Assembly (NCBI GenBank): GCA_026874595.1
Contig: CM049317.1
Coordinates: 74,466,618-74,530,617, forward strand
Source: Sipunculus nudus
Lineage: Eukaryota > Annelida > Sipuncula > Golfingiida > Sipunculidae
DNA length: 64,000 nt
Direction: 5' to 3'
Position numbers and translations under genes: made by a program
In this document: one piece after another, positions 51,786-62,772 of the stretch
Layout of the letters: every line of letters starts with the position of its first letter
How positions within the stretch are numbered: the first letter of the stretch is position 1
The notes under the pieces: model-generated
What the model was told of the DNA's origin: nothing
The model's input: only the letters and a program-made list of their open reading frames with translations
Databases searched by the model: none

Positions 51786-52039
51786 CTGGATACAGACCCT
51801 CTATAGTGCTCTGTAGCCTCATCACTGAGGGGTGATGCTGTATAGCCATCGTGGCTGCCAGTGCTGCCTCTCTGGCTGTTTCTTTGGCTGCTTTCTTCCT
51901 CTGTTTCTTACTTAGATGCTTTGATGCTGCTGCAGCCCCTTCATCTTTAGCTTCTGGAGCAGGTATAGATGCTCCTGATGACCTGCAGGGTGACTGCTGA
52001 TGCTGAGACGCGTCAGTGTCAGGATTACTCAGAGCTGGT
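51786..52039 (-). CDS. 2H-like protein, exon 4 (Lys/Ala-rich linker)
   Basis: A 254-nt exon from the acceptor 'ctactttacag' (phase 2) to the donor 'tatccag|gtatg' (phase 1). It encodes a Gln/Ser/Ala-rich stretch, then a basic alpha-helical segment (KHLSKKQRKKAAKETAREAA) and IQHHPSVMRLQSTIEGLYP. The last part resembles the helix before the second catalytic block in 2H proteins, where a 'pro-his-leu' motif would follow in the next exon. That exon was not confirmed. The final 25 bases and the donor are the source of the adjacent 50-bp minisatellite. Confidence 0.75.
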
Positions 52040-52114
52040 CTGTAAAGTAGGAATATTGCTTAAACTGATAATACAAATAAGCACCACAATAATTTAACAC
52101 TTATAAATTTGTAT

Positions 52115-52395
52115 ATACCATCTCATGTGGGCTATGGGTACAGCATTGGACTCAAAACCAGGAGACAGTGAGTATGAAATTCAGCCTGAAATGTTTCATA
52201 ACCAGCCCCACTCACAGTGAGGCCTCAGCAGGCTCAAGGGGACGCTTTGTATCACTCAGACATGAGACCAACTTTGGGGAAATTACTTAGTGCTATGAAC
52301 CAGCAAATGGGGATGATTAAATACCCAGGGCTCACAGGTGTGGTAGTCTCTGGGCCTGGTTGACAGCAGTATACAAATGAGAGGAGGCTCTGTCA
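52115..52395 (+). mobile_element. Probable tRNA-derived SINE, decayed
   Basis: 52125-52192 resembles a tRNA head: an A-box-like 'gggctatgggtacagcattgg', an anticodon-arm-like 'gactcaaaaccaggagac' and a degraded B-box 'gagtatgaaattca' in place of GGTTCGAATCC. A unique body follows to about 52395. No poly-A tail or target duplication was fixed. It sits in the intron between exons 3 and 4 of the 2H-like gene. Confidence 0.5.
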
Positions 52396-52714
52396 CATTG
52401 CCTGAAATGGAATTATGGAAATGATGTACGTAATTACATTATGAGTATTTATGTCAGCATTACAAATATGGAGGCAGCTACCACCAACAAAACATGATTT
52501 AAAGAAAATATAACAAAGTATATAGATAACTCCTGAAATTTGACCACGTTCAAGTTACCTTTCTTCAGATATGGACATCCCACAAGGATTAACTTGATGG
52601 AACACTGAGTTCATGCAGTAAGTGAAATTTATTTGGCAGCAGTTTGAACTGGTGGCCAATGCACATTGTAACGACTGTATACTCAGTTACAGGTAACACT
52701 TGAGGTGCACATAC

Positions 52715-53071
52715 CTTTCACCTAATGTTGCTGGGTTTATCTCATCTTGATCAGGCCTGGATTCATTAAGTTCATTATCCTCCCTGTTTTCAATTATGAC
52801 ATCATCACAGCTCTTATCTCCTGCTTGCCCTGCCACAGTTTCTGTGTTGTCTAATAGTACAGGCCGCAACCACAGTGTACACTTTTTCTTGTGCCTGAAG
52901 TAACCAAAGGATTCCTTGTTGAAGACGACTCTGAAACTCTGCATGGCTGTAAGGGACTGCTGTATGTGAGAAGCTGCCACAGTGAAGTCCTGCCCATCAT
53001 TTATATCAGGGATGAAGGGGTAGATCAGGTTAATGTGGGGCATCCAACGCTTAAACCCTGTATCATGTACC
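52715..53071 (-). CDS. 2H-like protein, exon 3 (first catalytic block)
   Basis: A 357-nt exon, phase 2 at both ends, from the acceptor 'ttttcattaacag' to the donor 'gtgaaag|gtatgtgc'. It begins VHDTGFKRWMPHINLIYPF (residues 53-71 of the visible product). The H-x-N in PHINLIYPF sits where 2H phosphoesterases (LigT / 2'-5' RNA ligase / cyclic phosphodiesterase superfamily) have their first H-x-T/S motif; a very similar RWMPHINLLYPF block is typical of a eukaryotic 2H-like family (from memory). A strand and helix segment follows, with FGYFRHKKKCTLWLRPVL fitting the next core strands. An acidic insert (DDVIIENREDNELNESRPDQDE) then extends the region before the second motif. Likely role: RNA 2',3'-cyclic or 2'-5' phosphodiester chemistry; substrate unknown. 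Confidence 0.85.
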
Positions 53072-53235
53072 CTGTTAATGAAAAATGTAAGTTTAACATA
53101 CAAACATATCATTGACAAATCACATACTTAAAAACTCCACTAAACCAATAAACCTAAATGCCACAAAAAATGTTCATGTTACTGAGGTAGTTGTCTTTTG
53201 CTAAAAATGCTCCTGGGGGATAAATTTTCCTATAT

Positions 53236-53244
53236 ATATTTATT

Positions 53245-53319
<75 letters not shown>
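53236..53319. repeat. (TA)n microsatellite in an intron of the 2H-like gene
   Basis: About 80 bp of TA. No hammerhead motif is adjacent. Confidence 0.96.
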
Positions 53320-53321
<2 letters not shown>

Positions 53322-53731
53322 ATTAAAACCTCAAAACTACAACCACCAATGGGATCTTGATAAGCAGTTGCATTTTTGAGAAAACAATCTGAATCGTAAA
53401 GAAGTGGCCATTATTTACAAGTGGTTGCTGAACAGAGATGGTAATGTTGAGTTTTTACTCAGTATATATCTTTATAAATAGAGAGAGACAGACAGACAGA
53501 CTGACAGAGAGTTGATGGCTTGAGACTTTAAAAATGTGAGAGTTAATCTTCCAATACTTAAGATAATTCCTGAAGGTTTACATTTTGAATATAATGAAAA
53601 TGTCACATATAAAGTTTTACCTGCTGGAGTCATGCAATTACATAAAATAATAATATTAAAACACAAACAAATGTTAAAGCTTGCGACATCTGAAGACAGA
53701 ATGATGTACAGTTTTAATGTGACATGTTCAC

Positions 53732-53876
53732 CTTCTTATATCCTGTATCTGTCCCCACACATCCTCCGGTGGAACCAACACCACTGAACTCTTGAATGTT
53801 TTCTTCAATTTGTTTCCATCTTTTACTGCTTCAGCTTCTGTTTCCGTTTCCATTGCAATTCGGGCTTTCTTATATT
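53732..53876 (-). CDS. 2H-like protein, exon 2
   Basis: A 145-nt exon from the acceptor 'tattttttgttag' (phase 1) to the donor 'ataagaag|gtgaac' (phase 2). It encodes YKKARIAMETETEAEAVKDG, then KKTFKSSVVLVPPEDVWGQIQDIRR, the first beta-strand and helix of a 2H domain, which leads directly into the PHINLIYPF block of exon 3. Joins on both sides keep the frame. Confidence 0.82.
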
Positions 53877-54240
53877 CTAACAAAAAATATACTTATATAT
53901 GTGTTTGCAAATACATGTAAAATTTTCTTTAAGTTTGTTTACTATTTCCTTTTCATGGATATAATGTCTGTTTTGCAAAAGTGTAAACACAAACACACAC
54001 ATATATATATATTTACTTTATCTGTTAAATAAGAATTATATTTATAATCTGTGTCTATGTGTGAGTGTGTCTCTCCTCGTTCTCTTTTGTTTCATTTTGT
54101 TTTTACTTCCCACATATTGCTTGGTCATATACCTGGTACACCTTAACATGCCCAAATTAAACAGTGCTAGTGGGTGTCATATGTTTTCATATGTAACTTT
54201 TAAGTTTACCTTAAAGCAAGAACTCCTTTCTGTATTTCTG

Positions 54241-54268
54241 ACCCCCCTCCCCCCCCCCCCCCCCCCCC
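54241..54268. repeat. poly-C tract
   Basis: A long C homopolymer with one T interruption near its start. Confidence 0.94.
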
Positions 54269-54414
54269 GCCCATAAAAGTATTTTGTTGTTCTTGTTCCC
54301 GGTTACATCATGAGATCTGGCAAGTATAAAGATAAGAATTAGTCTACACTAATATGAGGGAGAGAACCAGTCTAATTTTTATAAGGTTGGCGACCCGGAG
54401 ATGTTAACAAACAT

Positions 54415-54968
54415 CATCAAAACTAGACTGGTACCCCTCTCTATTATGGCACCGCTGCTCTAGGCCAATCATAGAGACGGGCGTACAACGCCATCTTCAG
54501 GACTCCCGGCAGATTGGTTCCAACTCCAGTATGATTTATATATGATAAAAATAAGCATTTCGTTTGCTCAAAGAAGTTGCCAAATGTTGGCTGTACATTT
54601 TGTGTAACAGTTATCATTCGATTAATAAATATTGGTGATAAATCAATGCTATACAGAGGAATATCAAATATTCCGTATATCATATCATCTATACATCCAT
54701 CAGTCAATTTTTGTGCAACAACTCATTTTTCAATATTTGGAAACTATAAATAACTAAAGAAAGTGATTTTATAAGAAATCTTAACGGATAACTAGCCAGG
54801 ATCGCGTGAACGTCCACAACAATCGGTATGAGCGTCCACACTCGAGTTGGAACCAGTCTACAGGTAAGTCAGCAGTTGCAACTGGGAGTACTTAAGATGG
54901 CGTTGTACGCCTGTCTCTATGCTTGGCCGAGGGCCATAATAGAGCAGGGTACCAGTCTACATCAAAGC
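54415..54968. mobile_element. Non-autonomous DNA transposon with ~107-bp inverted ends and 9-bp target duplication (MULE-like)
   Basis: The element spans 54424-54959 (536 bp). Left end (54424-54530) and right end (about 54840-54959) are reverse complements with scattered mismatches and a small insertion in the right arm; both outer ends read TAGACTGGTACCC. The flanks are CATCAAAAC (54415-54423) and CATCAAAGC (54960-54968), an 8/9 match, consistent with a 9-bp target duplication. Long inverted ends plus 9-bp duplications are typical of Mutator-like elements; other superfamilies cannot be excluded. The interior has no transposase. It lies in the first intron of the 2H-like gene. Confidence 0.65.
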
Positions 54969-55246
54969 AAGCATGGACTCACCGCTCTTCTCTGGGATTT
55001 TCTTCACGTATGTCTACAATAAGCACTCCCATAAATACCGACTCACTAATGTAACTGAAACCTCAGCCTGTCATATATACACGTATCTGATCGGTGCTTT
55101 GCACCATTTATATGTTCATGGTGCAACGTTTCTGAAGAAAATTTGGGGGAGGGGGGAGAGGGGGACCAGCCAGTATCACATAAACATACATACCCGAATT
55201 ATTTATGTTAATTTTATATCCTTTTAACAATCCTTTAGCTACTTAC

Positions 55247-55256
55247 CTCTGTACAT
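55247..55256 (-). CDS. 2H-like protein, exon 1 coding part (start codon)
   Basis: An ATG at 55256 gives MYR plus one base (G) before a strong donor 'acagag|gtaagtag' at 55246. Phase 1 matches exon 2, completing a Glu codon: MYREYKKARIAMET. The frame is open upstream for about 34 more codons (to a TGA near 55355) with protein-like residues but no further ATG, so this Met is the best start unless a further 5' exon exists. The transcription start is probably near 55400. Visible product so far: 255 residues over four exons. Confidence 0.6.
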
Positions 55257-55399
55257 CGTCGACTGTTTCAATAAAACTTTAATATCACGAATCCATCCTG
55301 GTAGCAGTTTTCTCTGGGACCTCCAGTGAACACGACCCGTAGTGAATATTCGACTGTTTCATCCGGCACCAGAGGGCGTGCACGTCTAGCCGCAGTCTG

Positions 55400-56980
55400 A
55401 AAGGGCTTCTATTGTTGGGCGAATAAAATAACAGGCATCTTATTTTTTCACGTGTAAAACCAGAATAATTGGGTTTTTCTTTCTAAGGATAAATAAACCA
55501 TATACAAAGGCATTAAGCAATTTCTGATATATACTTATTGTACGTTGTGTTTATTTGCCCATATCGTTTTTGTTTATTCTCTCTGGATTTGCCTGTGACT
55601 ACAGTTTTGATACAGTGATAACATATTTTGACATCGTCATCATTGGAAATCACAAGTTTACAAGCGGTTTCGTCGCTGAAGACAGACACCTTGTAATCTG
55701 CTTCTCTCAATTTCGTTCAGGAATCACAAAATGGGAAAAAAAATCTACTTAACCAGCACTCGCATAACACACATTTTGCAGATAATCACAGCATATAGAC
55801 CTGTCTGTTCATTTAAGTGTGTATTTTTCCTTTAGATTCACAGTTCCAAAGATTTGGAATGCAGTCCCCATTAAATGCCGACCCCAGCTAATTTTAAAAC
55901 CAATTTGAAAATGTTATTCCTTTCAGCAGAGTGTTAAGTTATGAATATATGAAGCCAACTAAAAGCGTTATATCTTTCAGCATGCGTTTAAGTATCAGTA
56001 GGTGTTTGCATTTTCAATATAAATCTTTGCAATAGAGAAGAACAAGAGGGAGAGAAGAGGGAAAAGAAGAGTGACAGAAAGAGATTAAAGAGAAGAGAAG
56101 ATAATGATGGGGGCTCTTGAGAGAGGATACTTGTCGAGGGTAATGCGTTTCCCGTTTTTTTTCTGAATAAACGTAACAGCACTGCGAGTCTAATTACCGA
56201 AGATTTGGTGCTCTGTGTACTAATTCGTGTAAACGAATTTACGTATGTTTAGTTGTGTACATTTATTTACGTGTGCCACTAGATGTGAACTTTTGTAGCT
56301 TCTAGACATATGTCAACACAAAATCATAGGAGCACATACTCCAAGCACGCGCGAGGTCATTTTATCATCATCTGATGGACGCTGATGCAAAAACCAATAT
56401 TTTATCGATCATAGAATACAGGCCATTTACTAATAATCACACACACACATGCACACACGCAGCTATCTCGCACACCCGTATGAAAAATAGGACAAATCTA
56501 GTAAACTAGAATACTGGCAGTAAACAAGCAACTATGTGTATCTTTTGAATTGGAGAGGCATAGACTAAGTGAGGCATGGACTAAGTTAGGCACGGAATGT
56601 CTCCTGGCACGAGACCCCACGAACTTTCTTGCTTCACAAATGTCACAGTATCGCCCGACTTTGGCATACCATCTTATACATGTATACGTTGAACTTCTCT
56701 TGTGATTCGTGTCAGGTGGCGCCAGGTTAACTGATAAAGTTAAATGGTTAAGTTTAAGGTAAAATTTTAAAATACTTTAAAAAATAAACATTTAATTTGG
56801 AGATTTTCCAGTTAAACAATCATCGTACATATATCTATAAATAACAAGGCCTACAGGCCTAATGCGAATCTGTGCAATGGTTTATACACCAGGTATAATG
56901 CTTCAATGCTGGGCAATTACTTTTCAAGTAGGCCTACATATCTTGTATACGACGAAGGTATGAGAGATGTATACAAATAC
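55400..56980. other. Upstream flank of the 2H-like gene
   Basis: No clear gene. Contains a purine-rich stretch at 56035-56120 and a short CA tract near 56440. Open frames at 55513-55752 on both strands lack splice or start support. Confidence 0.4.
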
Positions 56981-56984
56981 CCAA

Positions 56985-57590
56985 TTTCAGACTGATATCC
57001 CCCCTGAGAAATAAGCAGGGACATACACTGTGCAAAAGTTATTGTAGATGGAGTCACCAGTTTTATTTACAACAAAGCTTTACAATTTGTATTAATTTGC
57101 CCAATTTCAGGCTGATATATCAAATTCCTCAGGAGAAATAAGCAGGCACATACATTGTGCAAAAGTCATTGTAGGTGGCGACAGCTGTCTTGTGAAAGAG
57201 AAAGCCATCGAAGATGCATAGACAGGTCAAAATATCAAGTTTCTCGAGTTTGAGGACTAGGCTGACCAGGCTTAGGTGAGAAAGGCAGTTGCCCCGAGTG
57301 AACTGTGACAAATTGCTGGCTCAAGCTACTGCACCGAGTGAACTCTTGACCTGTTGCATAATCTGACACAGTTGGCAGTCTGCCAAAGCTATAAATAGAA
57401 TCCAGCTACTGCACTGAGTGAACTCTTGACCTATACATAGCTGCACTGAGTGAACTCTTGACCTGTTGCCTAATCTGATTCAGTAGCCAGTCTTCCAAAG
57501 CTATAAATAGATCCAGGCTGACCTTTGGCCTGTTGCAAAATCTGAAATAGTTGGCAGTCTGTCAAGCTATTTAACCTTAAATCTAGTGGC
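56985..57590. repeat. Two diverged tandem duplications
   Basis: A unit 'cccaatttcag.ctgatat ... agcagg.acatac' occurs at about 56980 and 57098 (period about 120). A second unit, 'ctactgcac.gagtgaactc' / 'ttgacctgttgc' / 'ggcagtctgccaaagctat', repeats three to four times between 57315 and 57585 (period about 80, one shortened copy). Confidence 0.75.
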
Positions 57591-58853
57591 ATGATGAATA
57601 GATACTGATAAACTGGTGCTAGGCTAGATGTAACTGCTTCACACAGCTAATATATATGGTAAAATGACTCAATTCAATCTCAATAATTCAGCCAAAAATC
57701 ATTCATGTGGAACAATTAAAGGCAATTTTTATAAGAATCATTGTGGAGATTATTCTTGTAAAATATTAAACAAATTGGCTTCAGTGGCCTCAGCCGAAAA
57801 CAAGGGACCTATGGGTCACGACGCTCAGCTGTTATATATGATAAAAAAATATTATTTAGAAATGAGGCACATGCTGGTTTTGTGTGGTAATAAATATAAG
57901 CTGTATTATGAGTTGTTGTTGTTTAGCTTATGTATGATTTTGATAGTACCTTTGCAGACAGGGAAGAGGATTGATTTCATTTATTTTATTAACAATTGGA
58001 GTACTATTGTCACACAGATTTTGACTTGGCCATATAACTTATAAGCAGAACATATAATATAAGAGTTTAACTATTTATTAAAAAAAATTACAAATATTGT
58101 CCCAAATATAATTTTTATTAAAAATAATAAGAGAATTATATGATTGTTTAAAATGAAATATAACTGATATGATTATTAAAATAATATTAAAGAATATATT
58201 CATGAATGCATTCATGAATACATTTTGAAAGTATTTGCACGAGTATTCATATACTTTCATTTTTACCTGAATTCCCATTCTTTATGCAAGAAATTTTATA
58301 ATGGAGTACAAAATCATATTCGTATTTAAATACAATTACAAAGTATTTGCACCATGTCTGGAATTTATTCAGTTTTCACCAAACAATGATGTTGAGAATC
58401 CAAAATATACAAAATTCACACATTTAAATAATGATCATAAGTACCTGGTTTATGGCTTTTATTTATATTAAAAAATAACTGTAAAAAATTCATTTTGGAC
58501 TAATTTCACATCAATGTACACACTAGACACAGCAGGAATCTAGATTAATATTATCAACTGCATCTTTGTCTAATTTCCTTCATATGATCCCTAATGATTA
58601 GTAATGAATAATATGATTTACTTCTTTATCATTAAAATTGAACTGAAAAATGCCATAGGTGACTGCATGGTGTTATTTGGAATATGTGACATTCTACCCA
58701 TCGATACAAGATTCTTATATCATCAGTAACTGCAAGTTAATTTCCTGTTATTATAAACTAACAAATTCCTTTTCTATATTTCTTTGTTATTAAAAACCAA
58801 TAAAAATTTATTAATTTATTGTTTTTTGTTATGTTCTTGGTTAAAACTACTAG

Positions 58854-59029
58854 ATGAGTTGGGTTGGACACCTGAATCAACTGTGGCTTGCCATAAGCTG
58901 CCTGGATTCCATGTACGCCTCTCCTCAAGCGTGCATAATTTCATGAAAGGTCAACAAGGTCAACATACAGGTGACTCAAGAGGGGCTGGAGAGAGCCAAA
59001 GTTTGACAGGGTCTCATAAAAAACATTAA
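58854..59029 (+). CDS. Candidate terminal exon of an unidentified + strand gene
   Basis: After 'aaaactactag' the frame reads (D)ELGWTPESTVACHKLPGF and continues for about 58 codons to TAA (59027-59029), in sequence much less AT-rich than its flanks. An AATAAA (59028-59033) overlaps the stop codon. Composition is protein-like, but I do not recognise the family and no upstream exon was found. It may be the last exon of a gene starting upstream, a retrocopy fragment, or chance. Confidence 0.3.
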
Positions 59030-59030
59030 T

Positions 59031-60300
59031 AAAAGCTACAATTTTTGGCCAATTTCTTTCAGCTTTCTAAACTAAAAGGCTGAAATGCTTATGTGTGCAT
59101 GATATGAAAATTATATCAACAGTGCTCACGGGAAACAAACGTGCCATGGTCACAGTTGGGCAAAATTTAAGGTACTAATTTTATATTTATACTAAATAAA
59201 ATTTGAAAAATTCAGAACTAATTTTGGGTATTCAATTGAATCTTGATTAAATAATGTTACATCCCTGACAAAAAAATCTCTAGCTTCAGCAATGCTCTTG
59301 TTAAGGGAGTAAATATATTTCTTGATTTTTTACAAAGTGCATTATGTTTGGGCCCATAACTTAAAACAATTACATAATACTGACATCATTCTGGCATGTG
59401 CATAGAGAATGAAAAATATGTATATTATTTATGATTAAAGTCAGATCAGTGGTTTTGATATTAGGCAGTCTTGAAGTGTAACAATGGGTTTTTAATGGAA
59501 AAATGAAGTTTTTCATTAATATCTCGAATGTCCTAGTGACCAAATTCTTGGCATGGTAGGGCATTTTGGAGACATCTAACTGTATGCCCAATTTAAGGAA
59601 CTTAGAGCTGAAGCTGGGGAGCTGAGCTCTTGCAAACTGCATAACACTAGCTTGATGTAAACAATATGTTACATGGTGCTTGAAAACTTGATTAAAATCT
59701 ACAGTTTTTGATCATCTGGTTTCAAATTTTTGGTGTTAACAGTTGAAATGCTAACAAAAACATGCTGTGAAAATTAAATCCACAGTACTTACAGGAAAAA
59801 AACGTGCCATGGTCAAAGTTGGGCAAAATTTAAGGTACCAATTTTTTATTTTTATTATTATTTCAAAAAATTTAAAAGATTTTCATCTAATTTTGGGTAT
59901 ACAATTTAATTTTGATTAATTAAAGTTATATTACTGGAAAAAAGGTCCATAGCATTTACATTTTTTGTGTTAAGTGATCAAATATCTTTTCTGATTTTTT
60001 ACAAAATGCATTATGTTTGGGCCCATAACTTTTTTAAATTAAATAATACAGACATAATTTCTGGCATGTACATAGGAACTATATAGAGGAATATTTATGG
60101 TAAATATGATGTAAAACAGATGAGTGGTTTTGATATTAGGCAGTCCTGAAGTGTGAAAATAGGTTTTTAATAAAAAATTGAGGTTTTTCCTTAATTTCTC
60201 AAAGGAACGAAGTTGCAAACACCCAGTTTTCGGCTTGGTAGGAGATCTTGGGGACATCTAACATTATGCCGAATTTTTGATTCCTAGGTCTTACGGTTTG
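59031..60300. repeat. Two diverged tandem copies of a ~650-bp repeat
   Basis: Copies at about 59031-59650 and 59692-60300 share many blocks, including 'acgtgccatggtcacagttg'/'acgtgccatggtcaaagttg', 'gggcaaaatttaaggtac', 'gcattatgtttgggcccata', 'gtggttttgatattaggcag' and 'ggagacatctaac'. This is an invertebrate interspersed repeat with no coding capacity. Confidence 0.85.
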
Positions 60301-60309
60301 AAAACGTGC

Positions 60310-60415
60310 CACATCTACGGACGGACGGACGGACGGACGTACAGACGGACGGACGACGGACAATGGATCACGACTATAGCTCAGATGACTTATAGTCAGC
60401 TGAGCTAAAAATGTT
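60310..60415. repeat. (GGAC)n array with 'gctcagatga...gctgagctaaaa' end
   Basis: GGAC tetranucleotides at about 60316-60358 are followed by 'atcacgactatagctcagat' and 'cagctgagctaaaaatg'. The arrangement closes the preceding duplicated repeat and resembles a repeat end common in bivalve genomes (from memory). Confidence 0.75.
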
Positions 60416-60454
60416 TTGCAGGTTTTTCTCTCATGTAGGGAGATACAGCAAACT

Positions 60455-61312
60455 GGCAAAGTTCAGCTTCCCGTAATTCAGCCAAAAAGCCCTTAACCAA
60501 AAACCATTTGAACAAACTTGAATTATCAACATTTGAGGATAATTAATGTGTGAGATTAAAGAATTTGGCCCAGTCCTTTTTAGAAGATCTTTGTAGCTAC
60601 TGAGGTAATGGGCTGTAATGGCATATGACTAAATTCAACTACTCATAACTCGGCCAAAAGTCACCTAACAGACCATTTGAACAAACTTCAGAAAGCACTA
60701 CCCTAGGATCATTTCTGTGTAATATTAAACAATTTGGCCAAATGGTTTCAGAGAAGAAGTTCTTTGTAGCCCTCAGTATGATACGGGCACTGATGACCCC
60801 CGTACAAAAAAAGGTCGTTGCAGGTGGCGCCACCAATACCTCAGTTTCAGATATGACTCATGTGACCAACATTGGCATAAAATTTGGTGATGTTAGCTCC
60901 AGCCGATTTTGAGATTGAAATTTTAGTATGCTTTTTTTTGACAGATTTTTAAGTTCAACTCCGTAACTTGGCCTAAAATCATCGAACTGGAACCATTCGA
61001 ACAAACTTGAGAGAGATGGTGTAAGAGATTATTTCTGTGAGATATTGAACAATTTGGCTAGACCGTTTTGGAGGAGAAGATTTTTAAAGGTTTTTTAGCT
61101 TTTTCTCTATAAAATCTAAGAAAACGCAGTTAGCCAAACCATAAGAAAAATCCGATATAGTTTGTCAGATTGCTAATTATTTGCATAAAATTTCGTGATG
61201 CTAGCCCTGTCGTTTTCGAGTTAGTATGGGTTAACGTATAGACGACGGACGACAGACAACGGACGCAGGACGCCGCCACACCATCGCATTAGCTCACAGG
61301 TTCGCTAAAAAA
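60455..61312. repeat. Three diverged repeat monomers and a second GGAC-type end
   Basis: The phrase 'aactcggccaaaa', then 'ccatttgaacaaactt' and 'atattaaacaatttggccaa' recurs at about 60465-60590, 60645-60760 and 60960-61075. The block ends with 'gacgacggacgacagacaac' and 'ttagctcacaggttcgctaa', a decayed relative of the end at 60310-60415. Confidence 0.75.
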
Positions 61313-62106
61313 AGGGGGGAAAAAGAATGCTTGGGTTTAATGATTAAGAATGAAAGATCTCTGACATTCCCGCGACCAATTTTCAAACATTCTCATTAAG
61401 ATCACATACTTATAATCAAACACAAAACAACCAATGCATAAATAGTATTTATTCTAATGGATAGCAGCTTGGCCTAAGTCCTTGCACCTAAACAAATACC
61501 ACGTGTTACCTCGGCAACACAGCTCTTCCTGCCATCTAGCGGCAGATTGAAACGCTACATATTTTCAAGCTTTGAACGAACAAAATGACAAACATCGAGG
61601 TATTTTAGCACAGCCAGTGGCGGCTGACTCTGGTTACATGAGGAGTGATTTCGACTATGTTTTTCCACAAAAAAAAATAAAATAAATAAATAAATTATTA
61701 CTTGAGTTAAATTTGCCATTCGTAAAATCATCCACGCCATGTGTCTTAATTCCCTATTTTCATGAAGTTCTCTCGTAAATCATCAAACAACTCAAAGCAA
61801 ATATGGCACCATTTTTCCCTTATCTTGAATTAAACCAATACCGGATCTGACGTAATGAGCACCTCCACTGGAATGAGCGTCTCCATGGTTTGAGAGTTAT
61901 CTTTAAGAAAACGGTAGGGATGAGCCATTCTCACCTAAAAAAACCTTTGGCAGTTCTTTCGGTCACCGTTATTTTGCCACCTTGCTTGATGATTTTGATG
62001 GCTAGAAATAATGTCAAAGTGTCCCAAGCCATAAATAATCGCTAAGGAAAGGAAATTTTCCCTTAATTAACGACTTCAGTTTTCCCAGAGTTCCTAGAAG
62101 AGCACG

Positions 62107-62122
62107 GGGGGGGGGGGGGGGG
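62107..62122. repeat. poly-G tract
   Basis: About 16 consecutive G. Confidence 0.93.
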
Positions 62123-62628
62123 TAGGTACTTTTGGGCTACAAAACTTATATTTATTAAAATTTAAATTAAGCGCATTACGCACATTACGTCAAACACGGT
62201 AATGATTAAAACTCGTTTACATTTTTGAGACTGCTATCCGCCTTGCTTCATACAATAAGTTTAAACGTTGCTCCTGATATATTTAATATCTCTAATATAT
62301 ATTAACCTTGCTCTCCTCTACTATACCTTCCAACCAGTATTATACTGAGACTACTCTCCTTCGTCATAGAAAAATATAACCTCTCTTTGGATTCTTCCTG
62401 TTACTTCCCAGTCTTAACATATATCCATGCTTGTGTTTGCATGTGTGTTGAGATTAGGCATACCCCAAGTCGAATAACATTAACTATATATGAGACATTT
62501 CATCCTGTTACACATAAAAACTTTTTCAACCAGACATCACCTCACTGAAATCAAATAAATCTTATTTTCGTTTTCCTCTGTCATTATCCTGATCATTTTT
62601 TCTTTATTATATACATATATATTCTAAC

Positions 62629-62687
62629 CACATTCACCTGATGATCGGGTCGCATCCCGTGAAACAGACTGTTGTGAATTAACAGTG
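62629..62687 (+). ncRNA. Type-I hammerhead ribozyme candidate beside (TA)n
   Basis: Stem I 5' strand CACATTCAC (62629-62637), core CTGATGA (62638-62644), stem II with CGGG/CCCG and 6-nt loop (62645-62660), core GAAA (62661-62664), stem III CAG-A-CTG (62665-62671), cleavage dinucleotide TT (62672-62673), stem I 3' strand GTGAAT (62674-62679), bulge TAACA, then GTG (62685-62687). ATTCAC/GTGAAT and CAC/GTG pair perfectly, with a 5-nt bulge of the kind that contacts loop II in natural type-I hammerheads. The one flaw is a U-U apposition at the first pair of stem II. The motif lies 17 bp before a (TA)n tract. The context fits the terminal repeat of a Penelope-like element or a retrozyme; no reverse transcriptase is nearby. 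Confidence 0.72.
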
Positions 62688-62703
62688 TTGTTTTTCTTCA
62701 GAG

Positions 62704-62772
<69 letters not shown>

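Noticed and set aside
57664-58044. 126-codon plus-strand frame
   Set aside because: Low-complexity AT-rich translation without homology; possibly a repeat fragment.
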